A stretch of DNA of 64,000 nt, taken from positions 843,309-907,308 of the forward strand of contig NZ_JACHZR010000001.1 of the NCBI RefSeq assembly GCF_014193695.1, in the 5' to 3' direction. Positions 19,473 to 27,827 of the stretch are shown in pieces (the first letter of the stretch is position 1; the number at the start of each line of letters is the position of its first letter). Source of the stretch: Rhizobium sp. BK316. Its GTDB lineage: Bacteria > Pseudomonadota > Alphaproteobacteria > Rhizobiales > Rhizobiaceae. The position numbers and the translations under genes are program-made. The notes below the pieces were generated by a model. The model was not told the DNA's origin, did not search any database, and was given only the letters and a program-made list of their open reading frames with translations.

Positions 19473-20348
19473 ATGCATTCACAAAAGCTTGGATGGCTGC
19501 TGCTGTCACCGACGATCCTGATCCTCGGGCTCTTCGGCATCTTTCCATTCATCTACGTCGTCTGGGTTTCGTTTCACCAGTGGAATCCCTTCGCCGCAAA
19601 TCCGCTGATGGTCTTCAACTGGGCTTCGAACTACCGCACCCTCGTCTTCGACAAACAATTCCTCGCCTCACTGGGAATCACCATCGCATTCGTCTTCTTC
19701 GCTGTCGTTTCCGAACTCGTCCTCGGATACGTGCTCGCGCAGGCGCTGATGAAGGATTTTCCGGGAAAGGCGTTCTTCCGCACCATCCACACCCTTCCTC
19801 TGATCATGGCACCCATCATCGTCGGATCGGTGTGGAAGCTGATGACAACACCGTCGATCGGCATCATCCCATATCTCTTACGAAGCTGGTTCGGGTATGA
19901 TTTGAACATCGGGCAGAGCGCCGCCGCGGCCTTCACCATTACCGTTATCATGGACGTCTGGCACTGGACACCGCTGGTCACCCTGTCCCTGATTGCTGCC
20001 TTGGTCTCGCTTCCGCCAGATCCCTTCGAGCAGGCGCAGATCGATGGCGCCGGCAAGAGCCAGATCTTCTGGCACATTACGCTCCCTCTGATCCGTCCCG
20101 CCCTGCTGGCCACGGTGTTCATCAGGCTCATGGACGCGCTGCGCACGGTCGACGAAGTCCTGATGCTGACCGGGGGCGGTCCGGGGTCTTCGACGCGCTA
20201 CATCGGCGTCCACATCTTCAGGGAAGTCTTTCCGAAGACGAACTACGGCTACGGTTCGGCGATTTCGGTCGTCGTGCTTTACCTCACCATCGTCGTCTGC
20301 TGGCTGCTCTACGTTGGCTTGATTGCTCCCCGCGCGAAGAGAGGTTGA
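19473..20348 (+). CDS. ABC sugar/polyol importer, permease 1 (SmoF-like)
   Basis: 291 residues, MalF-type permease with six predicted membrane segments and the EAA-loop pattern EQAQIDGAGKSQIFWHITLPLIRPAL near the C-terminal third. Short cytosolic N-terminus, then LGWLLLSPTILILGLFGIFPFIYVVWVSF as first membrane helix. It pairs with the MalG-type permease encoded four bases downstream. A GAGAGGATGAGGC sequence precedes the ATG. Context gives polyol import. Confidence 0.9.
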   Translation: MHSQKLGWLLLSPTILILGLFGIFPFIYVVWVSFHQWNPFAANPLMVFNWASNYRTLVFDKQFLASLGITIAFVFFAVVSELVLGYVLAQALMKDFPGKAFFRTIHTLPLIMAPIIVGSVWKLMTTPSIGIIPYLLRSWFGYDLNIGQSAAAAFTITVIMDVWHWTPLVTLSLIAALVSLPPDPFEQAQIDGAGKSQIFWHITLPLIRPALLATVFIRLMDALRTVDEVLMLTGGGPGSSTRYIGVHIFREVFPKTNYGYGSAISVVVLYLTIVVCWLLYVGLIAPRAKRG

Positions 20349-20352
20349 TCCG

Positions 20353-21189
20353 ATGCAGAGACGGAACCCCTGGCTTTCGGTTCTCTTGTGGACGCTGATA
20401 AGCTTTGCAACCCTTTTCCCGATCTATTGGCTCTTCGTCATATCGGTAAAGCAGCCCTTCGACCTGTTCTCGACGCCAGACGTCGTCATCAGCAACTTCT
20501 TCTGGAAGAACTATCAGGACGTGCTGACGAACGAGACATTGCGGCGATACATGATCAATTCGCTGGTCATCTCGTCTGGAAACGCAATCCTGGTCACGAC
20601 CCTCGGTTTTCTTGCCTGTTACGCGCTGAGCCGCTTTGATCTCGCCGGCAAGGAAAGCATTTTCTTCTGGACGATCACCAACCGCATGGCGCCCCCGGCC
20701 GTCTTCCTGCTGCCGCTTTTCCTGTTGCTGACGCAGGTCTACAGGATCGGCGACTTCTCACTGGCGGATTCCAGGCTCGGCATGATCCTGGTCTACTGTT
20801 CCTTCAACCTTCCCTTTGCCATCTGGACGCTGCGTCCGACTGTAGAGGGCATTCCCAAGGAACTGGACGAGGCGGCCTATATGGATGGCGCAAGCCCCTG
20901 GATGGTCCTCTACGACATCGTCTTTCCCTTGGCGCGACCGGGGCTTGCAGTGACGCTCATCCTCACCTGGGTCTTCGCGTGGAACGAATATCTGCTTGCC
21001 GCGACACTCACCAACTTCAACGCCCGCACACTCACCACCGGCCTGTCGGAATACGTGACGACGACAGGGACGGCCTGGGGCATTATGGCCGCGATCTCGA
21101 TGCTGACATTGATCCCGGCGCTCATCGTCTTCTCGGTGGTGCAGCGTCACATCGTTGCCGGCCTGACCTTCGGCGCAGTGAAAGGATAG
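20353..21189 (+). CDS. ABC sugar/polyol importer, permease 2 (SmoG-like)
   Basis: 278 residues, MalG-type permease. The EAA loop reads ELDEAAYMDGASPWMVLYDIVFPLARPGLA, followed by VFAWNEYLLAATLT, a block shared by second permeases of sorbitol/mannitol and maltose-type importers. The ATG lies four bases after the first permease stop with AGAGGTTGATCCG upstream; an earlier in-frame codon overlaps the neighbour and is not needed. It forms the heterodimeric channel with the preceding product. Confidence 0.9.
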   Translation: MQRRNPWLSVLLWTLISFATLFPIYWLFVISVKQPFDLFSTPDVVISNFFWKNYQDVLTNETLRRYMINSLVISSGNAILVTTLGFLACYALSRFDLAGKESIFFWTITNRMAPPAVFLLPLFLLLTQVYRIGDFSLADSRLGMILVYCSFNLPFAIWTLRPTVEGIPKELDEAAYMDGASPWMVLYDIVFPLARPGLAVTLILTWVFAWNEYLLAATLTNFNARTLTTGLSEYVTTTGTAWGIMAAISMLTLIPALIVFSVVQRHIVAGLTFGAVKG

Positions 21190-21193
21190 CGAG

Positions 21194-21400
21194 ATGGCTT
21201 CGGATTCTCGAAACAACGAAAAACAGCCGGGCTTCCTGCCGATCGAGACGAACTGGTTCGACCGGCTGTTCATCTCCGTCGTGATCTGGGTCGCACTCTC
21301 CCTGTTCTGGATGCGGTTCATCGAACCGTTCGGGCTTTCGGTCTGGTTCGCCGTGGCAATCTCCGCCGTGCTCGGCGCCTACATCATCCGGAAGGGGTGA
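21194..21400 (+). CDS. Small two-helix membrane protein embedded in the polyol importer operon
   Basis: 68 residues. After a hydrophilic N-terminus (about 24 residues with LPIETNWFDRLF) there are two hydrophobic segments, at about 28-40 and 49-63, separated by FIEPFGL; it ends IIRKG. It begins four bases after permease 2 with an AGGATAGCG ribosome-binding region, inside a tightly packed operon, which argues strongly that it is a real gene. I recognise no named family. It could be an accessory subunit of the importer; that is inference from position alone. Confidence 0.75.
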   Translation: MASDSRNNEKQPGFLPIETNWFDRLFISVVIWVALSLFWMRFIEPFGLSVWFAVAISAVLGAYIIRKG

Positions 21401-21461
21401 AGCGGTGCATTCTGTCAACAACATCAATACGCAAGCGGTGCTGCATTAGGGAGAAACGAGA

Positions 21462-22523
21462 TTGGCAAACGTACAGGTCAGCGACGTCACCAAGAGATAT
21501 GGCGCTCTTCAGGTCATGCACGGCGTCAGCGTCGATATCGAGGATGGTGAATTCGTCGTGCTGGTCGGCCCATCCGGCTGCGGCAAGTCCACGCTGCTGC
21601 GCATGATCGCCGGTCTTGAAACGGTCAGCAGCGGCGACATCAGGATCGGCGGCCGCGTCGTGACGAACGCTCCGCCGAAGGAACGCGACATCGCCATGGT
21701 CTTCCAGAGCTATGCGCTCTACCCTCACAAGACGGTCGCCGAGAACATGGGCTTTCCGCTGAAGATGCAGAAACGCCCCAAGTCGGAGATCGACGAAAAG
21801 GTCGGCAGGGCAGCCGAGATCCTCGACCTGACACGCTATCTCGACCGCTACCCGAAACAGCTGTCAGGCGGACAGCGCCAACGCGTCGCCATGGGCCGGG
21901 CCATCGTCCGCGACCCGCAGGTTTTCCTGTTCGACGAACCGCTGTCCAACCTCGATGCCAAGCTTCGCGTCACCATGCGCGTCGAAATCAAGGAACTGCA
22001 TCAGCGGCTGAAAACCACCACCGTCTACGTCACGCATGACCAAATCGAAGCAATGACGATGGCAAACAAGATTGTCGTCATGCGCGACGGAAGGGTGGAA
22101 CAGGTCGGCAAACCGCTCGACCTGTACGATTTCCCTGCCAATCTCTTCGTGGCCGGCTTCATCGGCAGCCCATCGATGAATTTTCTTCAGGGCAAGATCG
22201 CGACAAGGGACGGCAAGCAAATCGTCATCACCGACCAGGGCGTCATCCTGCCCGTGGACCGCGTGAATGCTGAGGACGGCAAAGCAGTGACTTACGGCAT
22301 TCGCCCGGAACACATCACCATCAGTGACGACGGCATTCCGGTGGAAGTTTCAGTATACGAGCCAACCGGCTCCGAAACACTGATCTTCGGCCGTGTCGGC
22401 GGCACCCCGATCGATGCCCTCATCCGTGAACGCATTGAGGTCGCACCCGGCAAGACATTGCACTTTCATATTGATCCGAGACGCGTTCACATCTTTGATC
22501 AGGCGACGGGACAGCGATTGTAA
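21462..22523 (+). CDS. ABC sugar/polyol importer, ATP-binding protein (UgpC/SmoK type)
   Basis: 353 residues with Walker [10 protein letters not shown], signature [14 protein letters not shown], Walker [14 protein letters not shown], and a C-terminal TOBE/OB-fold domain (from about 240: [30 protein letters not shown]) as in MalK-type ATPases. Start is the TTG at 21462, which has AGGGAG about eight bases upstream; no ATG fits the conserved N-terminus [14 protein letters not shown]. MalK-type subunits may energise several importers. It precedes the SDR gene by 12 bases. Confidence 0.92.
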   Translation: MANVQVSDVTKRYGALQVMHGVSVDIEDGEFVVLVGPSGCGKSTLLRMIAGLETVSSGDIRIGGRVVTNAPPKERDIAMVFQSYALYPHKTVAENMGFPLKMQKRPKSEIDEKVGRAAEILDLTRYLDRYPKQLSGGQRQRVAMGRAIVRDPQVFLFDEPLSNLDAKLRVTMRVEIKELHQRLKTTTVYVTHDQIEAMTMANKIVVMRDGRVEQVGKPLDLYDFPANLFVAGFIGSPSMNFLQGKIATRDGKQIVITDQGVILPVDRVNAEDGKAVTYGIRPEHITISDDGIPVEVSVYEPTGSETLIFGRVGGTPIDALIRERIEVAPGKTLHFHIDPRRVHIFDQATGQRL

Positions 22524-22535
22524 AACGAGGATCAC

Positions 22536-23261
22536 ATGAATTTTGAAGGTAAAAAAGTCATCGTCACCGGCGCCGGCAAGGGCATCGGCCGTGTCGTCGC
22601 AGAGATATTGGTCAAGCGCGAGGCTGAGGTCGCGGCACTGACCAGAAGTGCTGACGATGTCGTTTCCTTACGGGAGGATCTGGGCTGCCGGGCCATTCAG
22701 GTCGATCTTGCCGATGCGAAAGCCACGCGGGAGGCTGCGCAAGCTGCACTGCCAGCGGATCTTCTGATCAACTGCGCCGGTACGACCGAGCTGCAATCCT
22801 TCCTGGACACCACGACAGAGGCCTTCGATCATCTGATAGCCGTCAACACGCGCGCTCCGATGATCGTCGCACAGGAATTTGCGCGCTCCCTGATCGAAGG
22901 GGGTCGCAAGGGCGCCATCGTCAATGTCTCCTCCGTCGCCGCCTTTGTCGGCATTCCTGATCATGCCGCCTATTGCGCGTCGAAGGGCGGTCTTGATGGC
23001 CTGACACGCGTCATGGCCAAGGAACTGGCGCCGAAAGGCATCCGCGTCAATGGCGTACATCCGACGGTGACGCTGACGCCGATGGCGATGAAGGCGTGGA
23101 GCGATCCGGAAAAGGCCGCCGGCATGCTGAGCCGCATCCCGGTCGGACGGTTCGCGGAGTCCGAGGACGTGGCAGAGGTGATCCTCTTTCTGCTCTCGGA
23201 CGAAGCCGCGATGGTCAACGGCATCTCCATGCCTGTCGATGGCGGCTACATGATCGCTTGA
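22536..23261 (+). CDS. L-xylulose reductase-like short-chain dehydrogenase (DCXR type)
   Basis: 241 residues. SDR motifs are TGAGKGIG at 11-18, NCAG at about 82, and catalytic Ser (VNVSSVAA), Tyr and Lys (AAYCASKGG). It follows the dicarbonyl/L-xylulose reductase subfamily closely, notably VHPTVTLTPM and WSDPEKAAGMLSRIPVGRFAE near the C-terminus. Such enzymes interconvert ketoses and alditols, for example L-xylulose/xylitol or L-sorbose/D-sorbitol. As last gene of the importer operon it probably performs a redox step on the imported polyol or on the ketose made by the 3-epimerase. Exact substrate unknown. Confidence 0.82.
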   Translation: MNFEGKKVIVTGAGKGIGRVVAEILVKREAEVAALTRSADDVVSLREDLGCRAIQVDLADAKATREAAQAALPADLLINCAGTTELQSFLDTTTEAFDHLIAVNTRAPMIVAQEFARSLIEGGRKGAIVNVSSVAAFVGIPDHAAYCASKGGLDGLTRVMAKELAPKGIRVNGVHPTVTLTPMAMKAWSDPEKAAGMLSRIPVGRFAESEDVAEVILFLLSDEAAMVNGISMPVDGGYMIA

Positions 23262-23280
23262 GACCGTATATGCCTATGGA

Positions 23281-24075
23281 TCAGCCGCCGGAGGCAATCT
23301 TCCTGGCGGCGTTGATCTGTTTGCGGGCGCCGGAGCGCAACTGCGCGGTTTCCGCGCCGGCGATGACAAAGGCGAAGCCGAATTTCAGAAGTTCGCCGGC
23401 GCGCTCACCGTCACCGGCAAAGGCGCAGGCGAATTTTGAATGCGCGCGGCAACGCGCAACGGCATGCCGCATGGCGCTGTCGATCTCGGCGGCATTCGGT
23501 GCGACTTGATCGCCGTTGGAAAGTGCGATGGAAAGGTCCGAGGGACCGATGAAGATGCCATCGATGCCGGGCACGCCAAGAATATCGTCGATTGCTTCGA
23601 GCGATGCACGCGTCTCGACCATGGCGATCGCGACCGTCAGGTCATTGGCATTTTTGAGGTAGTCGTCGGCGGAGAGACCGGTATGGTTGAGAGCCAGCGA
23701 AGGACCCCAGCTGCGTTCGCCGACGGGCGGGTATTTGGTGGCCTTGACGAAGGCCTTCGCATCCTCGGCCGAGTTGATCATCGGCGCGATGATGCCCGAC
23801 GCACCGGCATCGAGCAGACGCGAGGCAGAGGCGAAATCGCCGACCGGAATACGGGCGAGCGCCGGCTTGCCGGCAATACGCACATGACTGACGGCGGCCG
23901 CGGCCGACGGCAGATCCCACATGCCATGCTGCATGTCGAGTACGACGGCATCAAAGGCTTCCTGGGCCAGATGATTGACCAGCAGCGGATCGGGAATGCC
24001 CACCCAGGCGGAAATCATCCCGCTTGCATGGTTCCTGATCCGGGCTGCAAAGCCGTCGATGTCAGTTGCACTCAT
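23281..24075 (-). CDS. HpcH/HpaI-family aldolase
   Basis: 264 residues. Metal-dependent class II pyruvate aldolase fold with the expected landmarks: VVLDMQHG near residue 45, GASGIIAPMINSAEDAKAFV, a metal-binding Glu in AMVETRASLEAID and an Asp in IFIGPSDLSIAL. The family splits 2-keto-4-hydroxy acids into pyruvate (or glyoxylate) and an aldehyde. It is ten bases downstream of an aldehyde dehydrogenase gene, suggesting that the aldehyde produced, for example succinic semialdehyde, is oxidised by that neighbour. Convergent with the preceding SDR (19-base gap). Natural substrate not identifiable. Confidence 0.85.
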   Translation of the reverse strand: MSATDIDGFAARIRNHASGMISAWVGIPDPLLVNHLAQEAFDAVVLDMQHGMWDLPSAAAAVSHVRIAGKPALARIPVGDFASASRLLDAGASGIIAPMINSAEDAKAFVKATKYPPVGERSWGPSLALNHTGLSADDYLKNANDLTVAIAMVETRASLEAIDDILGVPGIDGIFIGPSDLSIALSNGDQVAPNAAEIDSAMRHAVARCRAHSKFACAFAGDGERAGELLKFGFAFVIAGAETAQLRSGARKQINAARKIASGG

Positions 24076-24085
24076 GGCATTCTCC

Positions 24086-25564
24086 TCAGTTCGTCAGGCC
24101 ACCAATGGCCATGTATTTGACCTCGAGGAACTCTTCGATGCCGTATTTCGAGCCTTCCCGGCCGATGCCGGACTGCTTCATGCCGCCGAAAGGAGCGACG
24201 GCTGTCGAGATGAGTCCCTCGTTGATACCGACAATGCCGAATTCGAGAGCCTCGGCAACCCGGAAGATGCGGCCGACGTCGCGGGCATAAAAATAGGCGG
24301 CAAGACCGAAGGGGGTATCATTCGCCATTTCGATCGCTTCCTCCTCCGTCTTGAAGCTGAAAAGCGGGGCAACAGGGCCGAACGTCTCGTCGGAGAAGAT
24401 TTCCGCTGCAGGGGAGACATCTGAGAGAATGGTGGGCAGGTAGAAATTGCCGCCGCGCTGATCGCGCCTGCCGCCGGAGACGATTTTTGCACCGTGTTTG
24501 ACGGCATCCTCGACGTGCGTCTCGACCTTCTTGACCGCCGCCTCGTCGATCAACGGGCCGAGGGTGACGCCCTCCTCCATGCCGTTGCCGAGCTTCAGCC
24601 TGGCAACGGCGGCTGCGAGCTTTTCGGCAAAGGCGCCATGCACCTTGTCCTGCACGAGAATGCGATTGGCACAGACGCAGGTTTGTCCCGTATTGCGGAA
24701 CTTGGAGCCCATGGCACCCTTGACCGCCTCGTCGAGATCGGCGTCGTCAAAGACGATGAAAGGCGCATTGCCGCCGAGTTCCATGCTGGTCTTCTTGATG
24801 GTCGGCGCACATTCGGCGAGCAGCTTGGCGCCGACTGCCGTGCTGCCGGTGAAGGTGAGCTTGCGCACCTTCGGGCTGCTGGTGATTGCGGGACCTGTTT
24901 CCGATGAGGGGCCGGTAATGACGTTGCAGACGCCGGCCGGAAAACCCGCCTCTTCCGCCATCACCGCCAGCGCCAGCGCCGAATAGGGCGTCTGGCTCGC
25001 CGGACGGATGACACCGGTGCAGCCTGCCGCCCAGCCGGGACCGGCCTTGCGGGTGATCATTGCCGACGGGAAGTTCCACGGCGTGATTGCCGCGAAGACG
25101 CCAACCGGTTGTTTCTGCACGATCAGCCGACGCCCCGGAACTGGCGAAGGGATCGTGTCGCCATAGATGCGTCTTGCCTCTTCGGCGAACCATTCGATGA
25201 AGCTTGCGGAATAGACGACCTCGCCGCGGCTTTCGGAGAGCGGCTTGCCCTGCTCGATCGTCATGATCGCGGCAAGGTCCTCAAGATTCTCGTGCATCAG
25301 CTCGGCGAGCTTCCAGAGATGATTGGCGCGCTGCTCGGCGGTCAGCGCCGCCCATGCCTTCTGCGCCTTGTAGGCGGCATCGATCGCACGGTTCGTCTCG
25401 ACCGCACTCATGGCCGGCACGGTGCCGATCACCTCGCCGGTGGCGGGATTGGTGACATCGTAGCTGCGGCCGCTATCGGCCTGCACCCACTGGCCGCCGA
25501 TATAATTCGCTTCGCGGAAAAGCTCCGGACGGCGGAGCTTGTAGCCTGAAAGTCTGTTGGTCAT
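24086..25564 (-). CDS. NAD(P)-dependent aldehyde dehydrogenase, succinate-semialdehyde type (GabD-like)
   Basis: 492 residues. Catalytic Cys296 in FRNTGQTCVCANR, general base Glu262 in MELGG and oxyanion Asn164 in PWNFP. The FRNTGQTCVCANR block and PASQTPYSALAL are typical of succinate-semialdehyde dehydrogenases. A conserved Lys that contacts the coenzyme ribose or phosphate (usually KPAS) is Arg187 here. The gene lies between the HpcH-type aldolase and the tartrate-dehydrogenase-like gene, so it may oxidise the aldolase product rather than GABA-derived semialdehyde. Subfamily is good; physiological role is inferred. Confidence 0.87.
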   Translation of the reverse strand: MTNRLSGYKLRRPELFREANYIGGQWVQADSGRSYDVTNPATGEVIGTVPAMSAVETNRAIDAAYKAQKAWAALTAEQRANHLWKLAELMHENLEDLAAIMTIEQGKPLSESRGEVVYSASFIEWFAEEARRIYGDTIPSPVPGRRLIVQKQPVGVFAAITPWNFPSAMITRKAGPGWAAGCTGVIRPASQTPYSALALAVMAEEAGFPAGVCNVITGPSSETGPAITSSPKVRKLTFTGSTAVGAKLLAECAPTIKKTSMELGGNAPFIVFDDADLDEAVKGAMGSKFRNTGQTCVCANRILVQDKVHGAFAEKLAAAVARLKLGNGMEEGVTLGPLIDEAAVKKVETHVEDAVKHGAKIVSGGRRDQRGGNFYLPTILSDVSPAAEIFSDETFGPVAPLFSFKTEEEAIEMANDTPFGLAAYFYARDVGRIFRVAEALEFGIVGINEGLISTAVAPFGGMKQSGIGREGSKYGIEEFLEVKYMAIGGLTN

Positions 25565-25600
25565 GACCGGATACCTTCCATATATGCGGCTGCCGGGAGA

Positions 25601-26728
25601 TCAGACGGCCGGAATATTCTCGTTATCGGGGGCGAAGTTCGATCCCCGCAGCGCTTCGCAAACGGCGCGTGTCACATCCGCCGTCGTCGCCTTGCCGCCA
25701 AGATCTGGAGTGAGAATGCCGGCAACGCAGACCTGTTCCACCGCCGAGATCAGTATCTTTGCCGCAGTCGCCTCGCCGAGATGTTCCAGCATCAGCGATG
25801 CCGTCCAGAAGCTTGCGACCGGATTGGCGATGCCCTTGCCGATAATATCGAAGGCCGAACCGTGGATCGGCTCGAACATCGAGGGAAAACGGCGCTCGGG
25901 ATCGACATTGCCGGTCGGCGCGATGCCGAGAGAGCCCGCAAGTGCCGCCGCGAGATCGGACAGGATGTCGGCATGCAGGTTGGTCGCAACGACAGTGTCG
26001 ATGCTCTTTGGTTTTGCGACCATGCGGAAAGTCATGGCATCGACCAGTTCCTTGTCCCAGGTCACGTCGGGGAAGTCCTTGGCGACCTCGGCGGCGATCT
26101 CGTCCCACAACACCAGGCCGTGGCGCTGGGCGTTGGACTTGGTAACGACGGTCAAGAGCTTGCGTGGGCGCTTCTGCGCCTCGCGGAACGCGAAACGCAT
26201 GATGCGTTCGACGCCACGACGTGTGAAGATCGAAGTCTCGGTCGCCACTTCCTCGGGCAGGCCGATATGGGCGCGGCCGCCATGGCCGGAATATTCCCCC
26301 TCCGAATTTTCGCGCACGATCAGCCAGTCGAGATCGCCTTCTTCCACACCCCTCAGCGGGCTTTTCACGCCGGGGAAGATGCGGGTCGGCCGGATATTGG
26401 CATATTGGTCGAGACGCTGGCAGATCGGCAGGCGCAGGCCCCAGAGCGTGACGTGATCCGGCACGTCAGGCGCGCCGACGGCGCCGAAATAGATGGCGTC
26501 AGCCTGCTTCAGCAGGGACAACGCATCGTCAGGCATGAAGGCACCGGTCTTGCGGTAGCGCTCGCTGCCCCAGTCATAGTGATCGATGTCTAGCACGAAA
26601 GTACCGCTTCGGGCGGCCAGCACATCCAGCACTTCAAGGCCGGCGGCGATGACTTCGGGGCCGATACCATCGCCCGGAACGGAAGCGATGCGATAGCGGC
26701 GGGGCGAGGCGTTGGTATTGGCGTTCAT
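25601..26728 (-). CDS. Tartrate / D-malate dehydrogenase-like beta-decarboxylating dehydrogenase
   Basis: 375 residues in the isocitrate/isopropylmalate dehydrogenase superfamily. GDGIGPEV opens the fold; LRLPICQRLDQYANIRP and IVRENSEGEYSGHGG are the substrate-binding blocks in the form found in tartrate and D-malate dehydrogenases (TtuC, DmlA) rather than in LeuB. Metal-binding Asp residues are in DILSDLAAALAGSLGIAPTGN, and FEPIHGSAFDI is the NAD site. The start at 26728 has GGGGATCCC upstream; an ATG 15 bases earlier lacks an RBS. It is first of the three-gene operon, with a regulator remnant upstream. Confidence 0.88.
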   Translation of the reverse strand: MNANTNASPRRYRIASVPGDGIGPEVIAAGLEVLDVLAARSGTFVLDIDHYDWGSERYRKTGAFMPDDALSLLKQADAIYFGAVGAPDVPDHVTLWGLRLPICQRLDQYANIRPTRIFPGVKSPLRGVEEGDLDWLIVRENSEGEYSGHGGRAHIGLPEEVATETSIFTRRGVERIMRFAFREAQKRPRKLLTVVTKSNAQRHGLVLWDEIAAEVAKDFPDVTWDKELVDAMTFRMVAKPKSIDTVVATNLHADILSDLAAALAGSLGIAPTGNVDPERRFPSMFEPIHGSAFDIIGKGIANPVASFWTASLMLEHLGEATAAKILISAVEQVCVAGILTPDLGGKATTADVTRAVCEALRGSNFAPDNENIPAV

Positions 26729-26925
26729 GGGATCCCCACTCATCGTCAGATAAGGTCGCCATTGATCGGCAACATCTGCTTGGCAATCAAGCGGCTGTCG
26801 TCAAAGGCAAGCAACATTGGCCACGCCCTCGACCTTGATCTCCTCGGGAATGCACTGCAGCTTCGCCCAGTTCGGCGATCTTGCTTTCATGGCTCTTGAG
26901 TTCTTGCACAGTCCACCAAGATACC

Positions 26926-26939
26926 CAACAATATTGTTG
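26926..26939. promoter_or_regulatory. Perfect 14-bp palindrome CAACAATATTGTTG
   Basis: A perfect dyad about 200 bases upstream of the tartrate-dehydrogenase-like gene. Size and symmetry fit an operator for a GntR- or LacI-type dimer. The adjacent GntR remnant suggests it may once have been that regulator's site. Confidence 0.4.
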
Positions 26940-26989
26940 CGATATTCGCTGCCTGCCTTGGAGGTAGCAGCATGGCACGATGATCGACT

Positions 26990-27103
26990 ATGGAAAAGGG
27001 CGATCGCGAGAGGCTTGCCGAGATCGTCGGCCGCCATATCCAGCCGTCGAAGGAGGCCTATCTGCGGCTGGCAAGCACGCAATGGGTCCGTCCCTTCCGC
27101 TAG
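26990..27103 (+). pseudogene. Remnant of a GntR (FCD-type) regulator, C-terminal end
   Basis: A 37-codon frame encodes MEKGDRERLAEIVGRHIQPS then KEAYLRLASTQWVRPFR. The pattern (I)..GD...A..I...HI...KE.YL is that of the last helix of FCD-type GntR regulators. A TGA lies four codons upstream in frame, and the upstream bases read MID in a shifted frame where the family usually has a similar helix, suggesting a frameshift plus loss of the 5' two-thirds. It points away from the tartrate-dehydrogenase operon, as a divergent regulator would. Judged by eye; moderate confidence. Confidence 0.4.
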
Positions 27104-27110
27104 GTTTCAG

Positions 27111-27827
27111 TCAGTGCAATCCGCCGACCCCGAGGAAACGCTCCACGGCATCGTGATCGGCTGACAATTCCGATGGCGTGCCGCTCCAGGCAAGCCGGCC
27201 GCGCTCCAGGATAACGACGCGATCGGCAAAATCGAGGGCGCTCTGGATGCGCTGCTCCACAAGCAGGATGGTCATGTCGCCAGCCTTGGCAAGCTCGGTG
27301 AAGGCGGCCATCAATTCCTCGCAGATGACGGGCGCCAATCCTTCCAGCGGTTCGTCAAGCAGCAGCACGGATGGGCGGCCCAGAATGGTGCGGGCCGTCG
27401 AGAGCATTTGCTGCTCGCCGCCCGAGAGCTGGTTGCCAAGGTTCTTGCGTCGCTCCTTCAGCCGCGGAAACATTGCATAAGCTTCCTCCAGCGCCGCCCT
27501 TGGGCGCCCCTTCAGGCCGACGAACAGATTTTCCTCGACCGTCAGGGTCGGGAAGATACAGCGCGCCTGCGGCACATAGCCGAGACCGCGATGCGCGCGC
27601 GTTGCGCTCGGCGCATCGGTGAGATCAGCTTCACCGAGCCGGATGCGCCCCTCATAACGTTTCGTCTGACCGGCGAGCGTTGCGAGCAGCGTCGTCTTGC
27701 CCATCCCGTTTCGGCCGAGCACGGCGAGGCGACAGCCCGAGGGCACCGAGAAGGAGACGCCTTCGAGCACTTTTGTCGGACCGTAGCCGGAAGAGAGATT
27801 TTCAACCTCAAGCGACATGGCTGGCAT
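27111..27827 (-). CDS. livF: Branched-chain-type ABC importer, ATPase LivF
   Basis: 238 residues with Walker A GRNGMGKTT, signature LSGGEQQML and Walker B VLLLDEPLEGLAP, the last in the LivF form. Last gene of a minus-strand five-gene importer cluster downstream of pobA. The ATG at 27827 overlaps the end of livG by 20 bases and has GGAG eight bases upstream. Liv-type importers carry branched-chain amino acids, amides or aromatic acids; linkage to pobA makes an aromatic acid the first guess. Confidence 0.9.
   Translation of the reverse strand: MPAMSLEVENLSSGYGPTKVLEGVSFSVPSGCRLAVLGRNGMGKTTLLATLAGQTKRYEGRIRLGEADLTDAPSATRAHRGLGYVPQARCIFPTLTVEENLFVGLKGRPRAALEEAYAMFPRLKERRKNLGNQLSGGEQQMLSTARTILGRPSVLLLDEPLEGLAPVICEELMAAFTELAKAGDMTILLVEQRIQSALDFADRVVILERGRLAWSGTPSELSADHDAVERFLGVGGLH

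Larger units (their letters stand above)
26729..27110. other. Intergenic region with a palindrome and a regulator remnant
   Basis: About 380 bases between the tartrate-dehydrogenase-like gene and the LivF gene. It contains a perfect 14-bp palindrome (26926-26939) and a reading frame resembling a GntR tail (26990-27103). Two minus-strand open frames span it, but they have no RBS and overlap without recognisable similarity. Confidence 0.55.

Noticed and set aside
26801..27082. Minus-strand frame of 93 codons in the intergenic region (ending with IPEEIKVEGVANVACL)
   Set aside because: Its tail looks protein-like, but there is no RBS at its start, and it runs across the palindrome and antisense to the GntR-like fragment; insufficient support.
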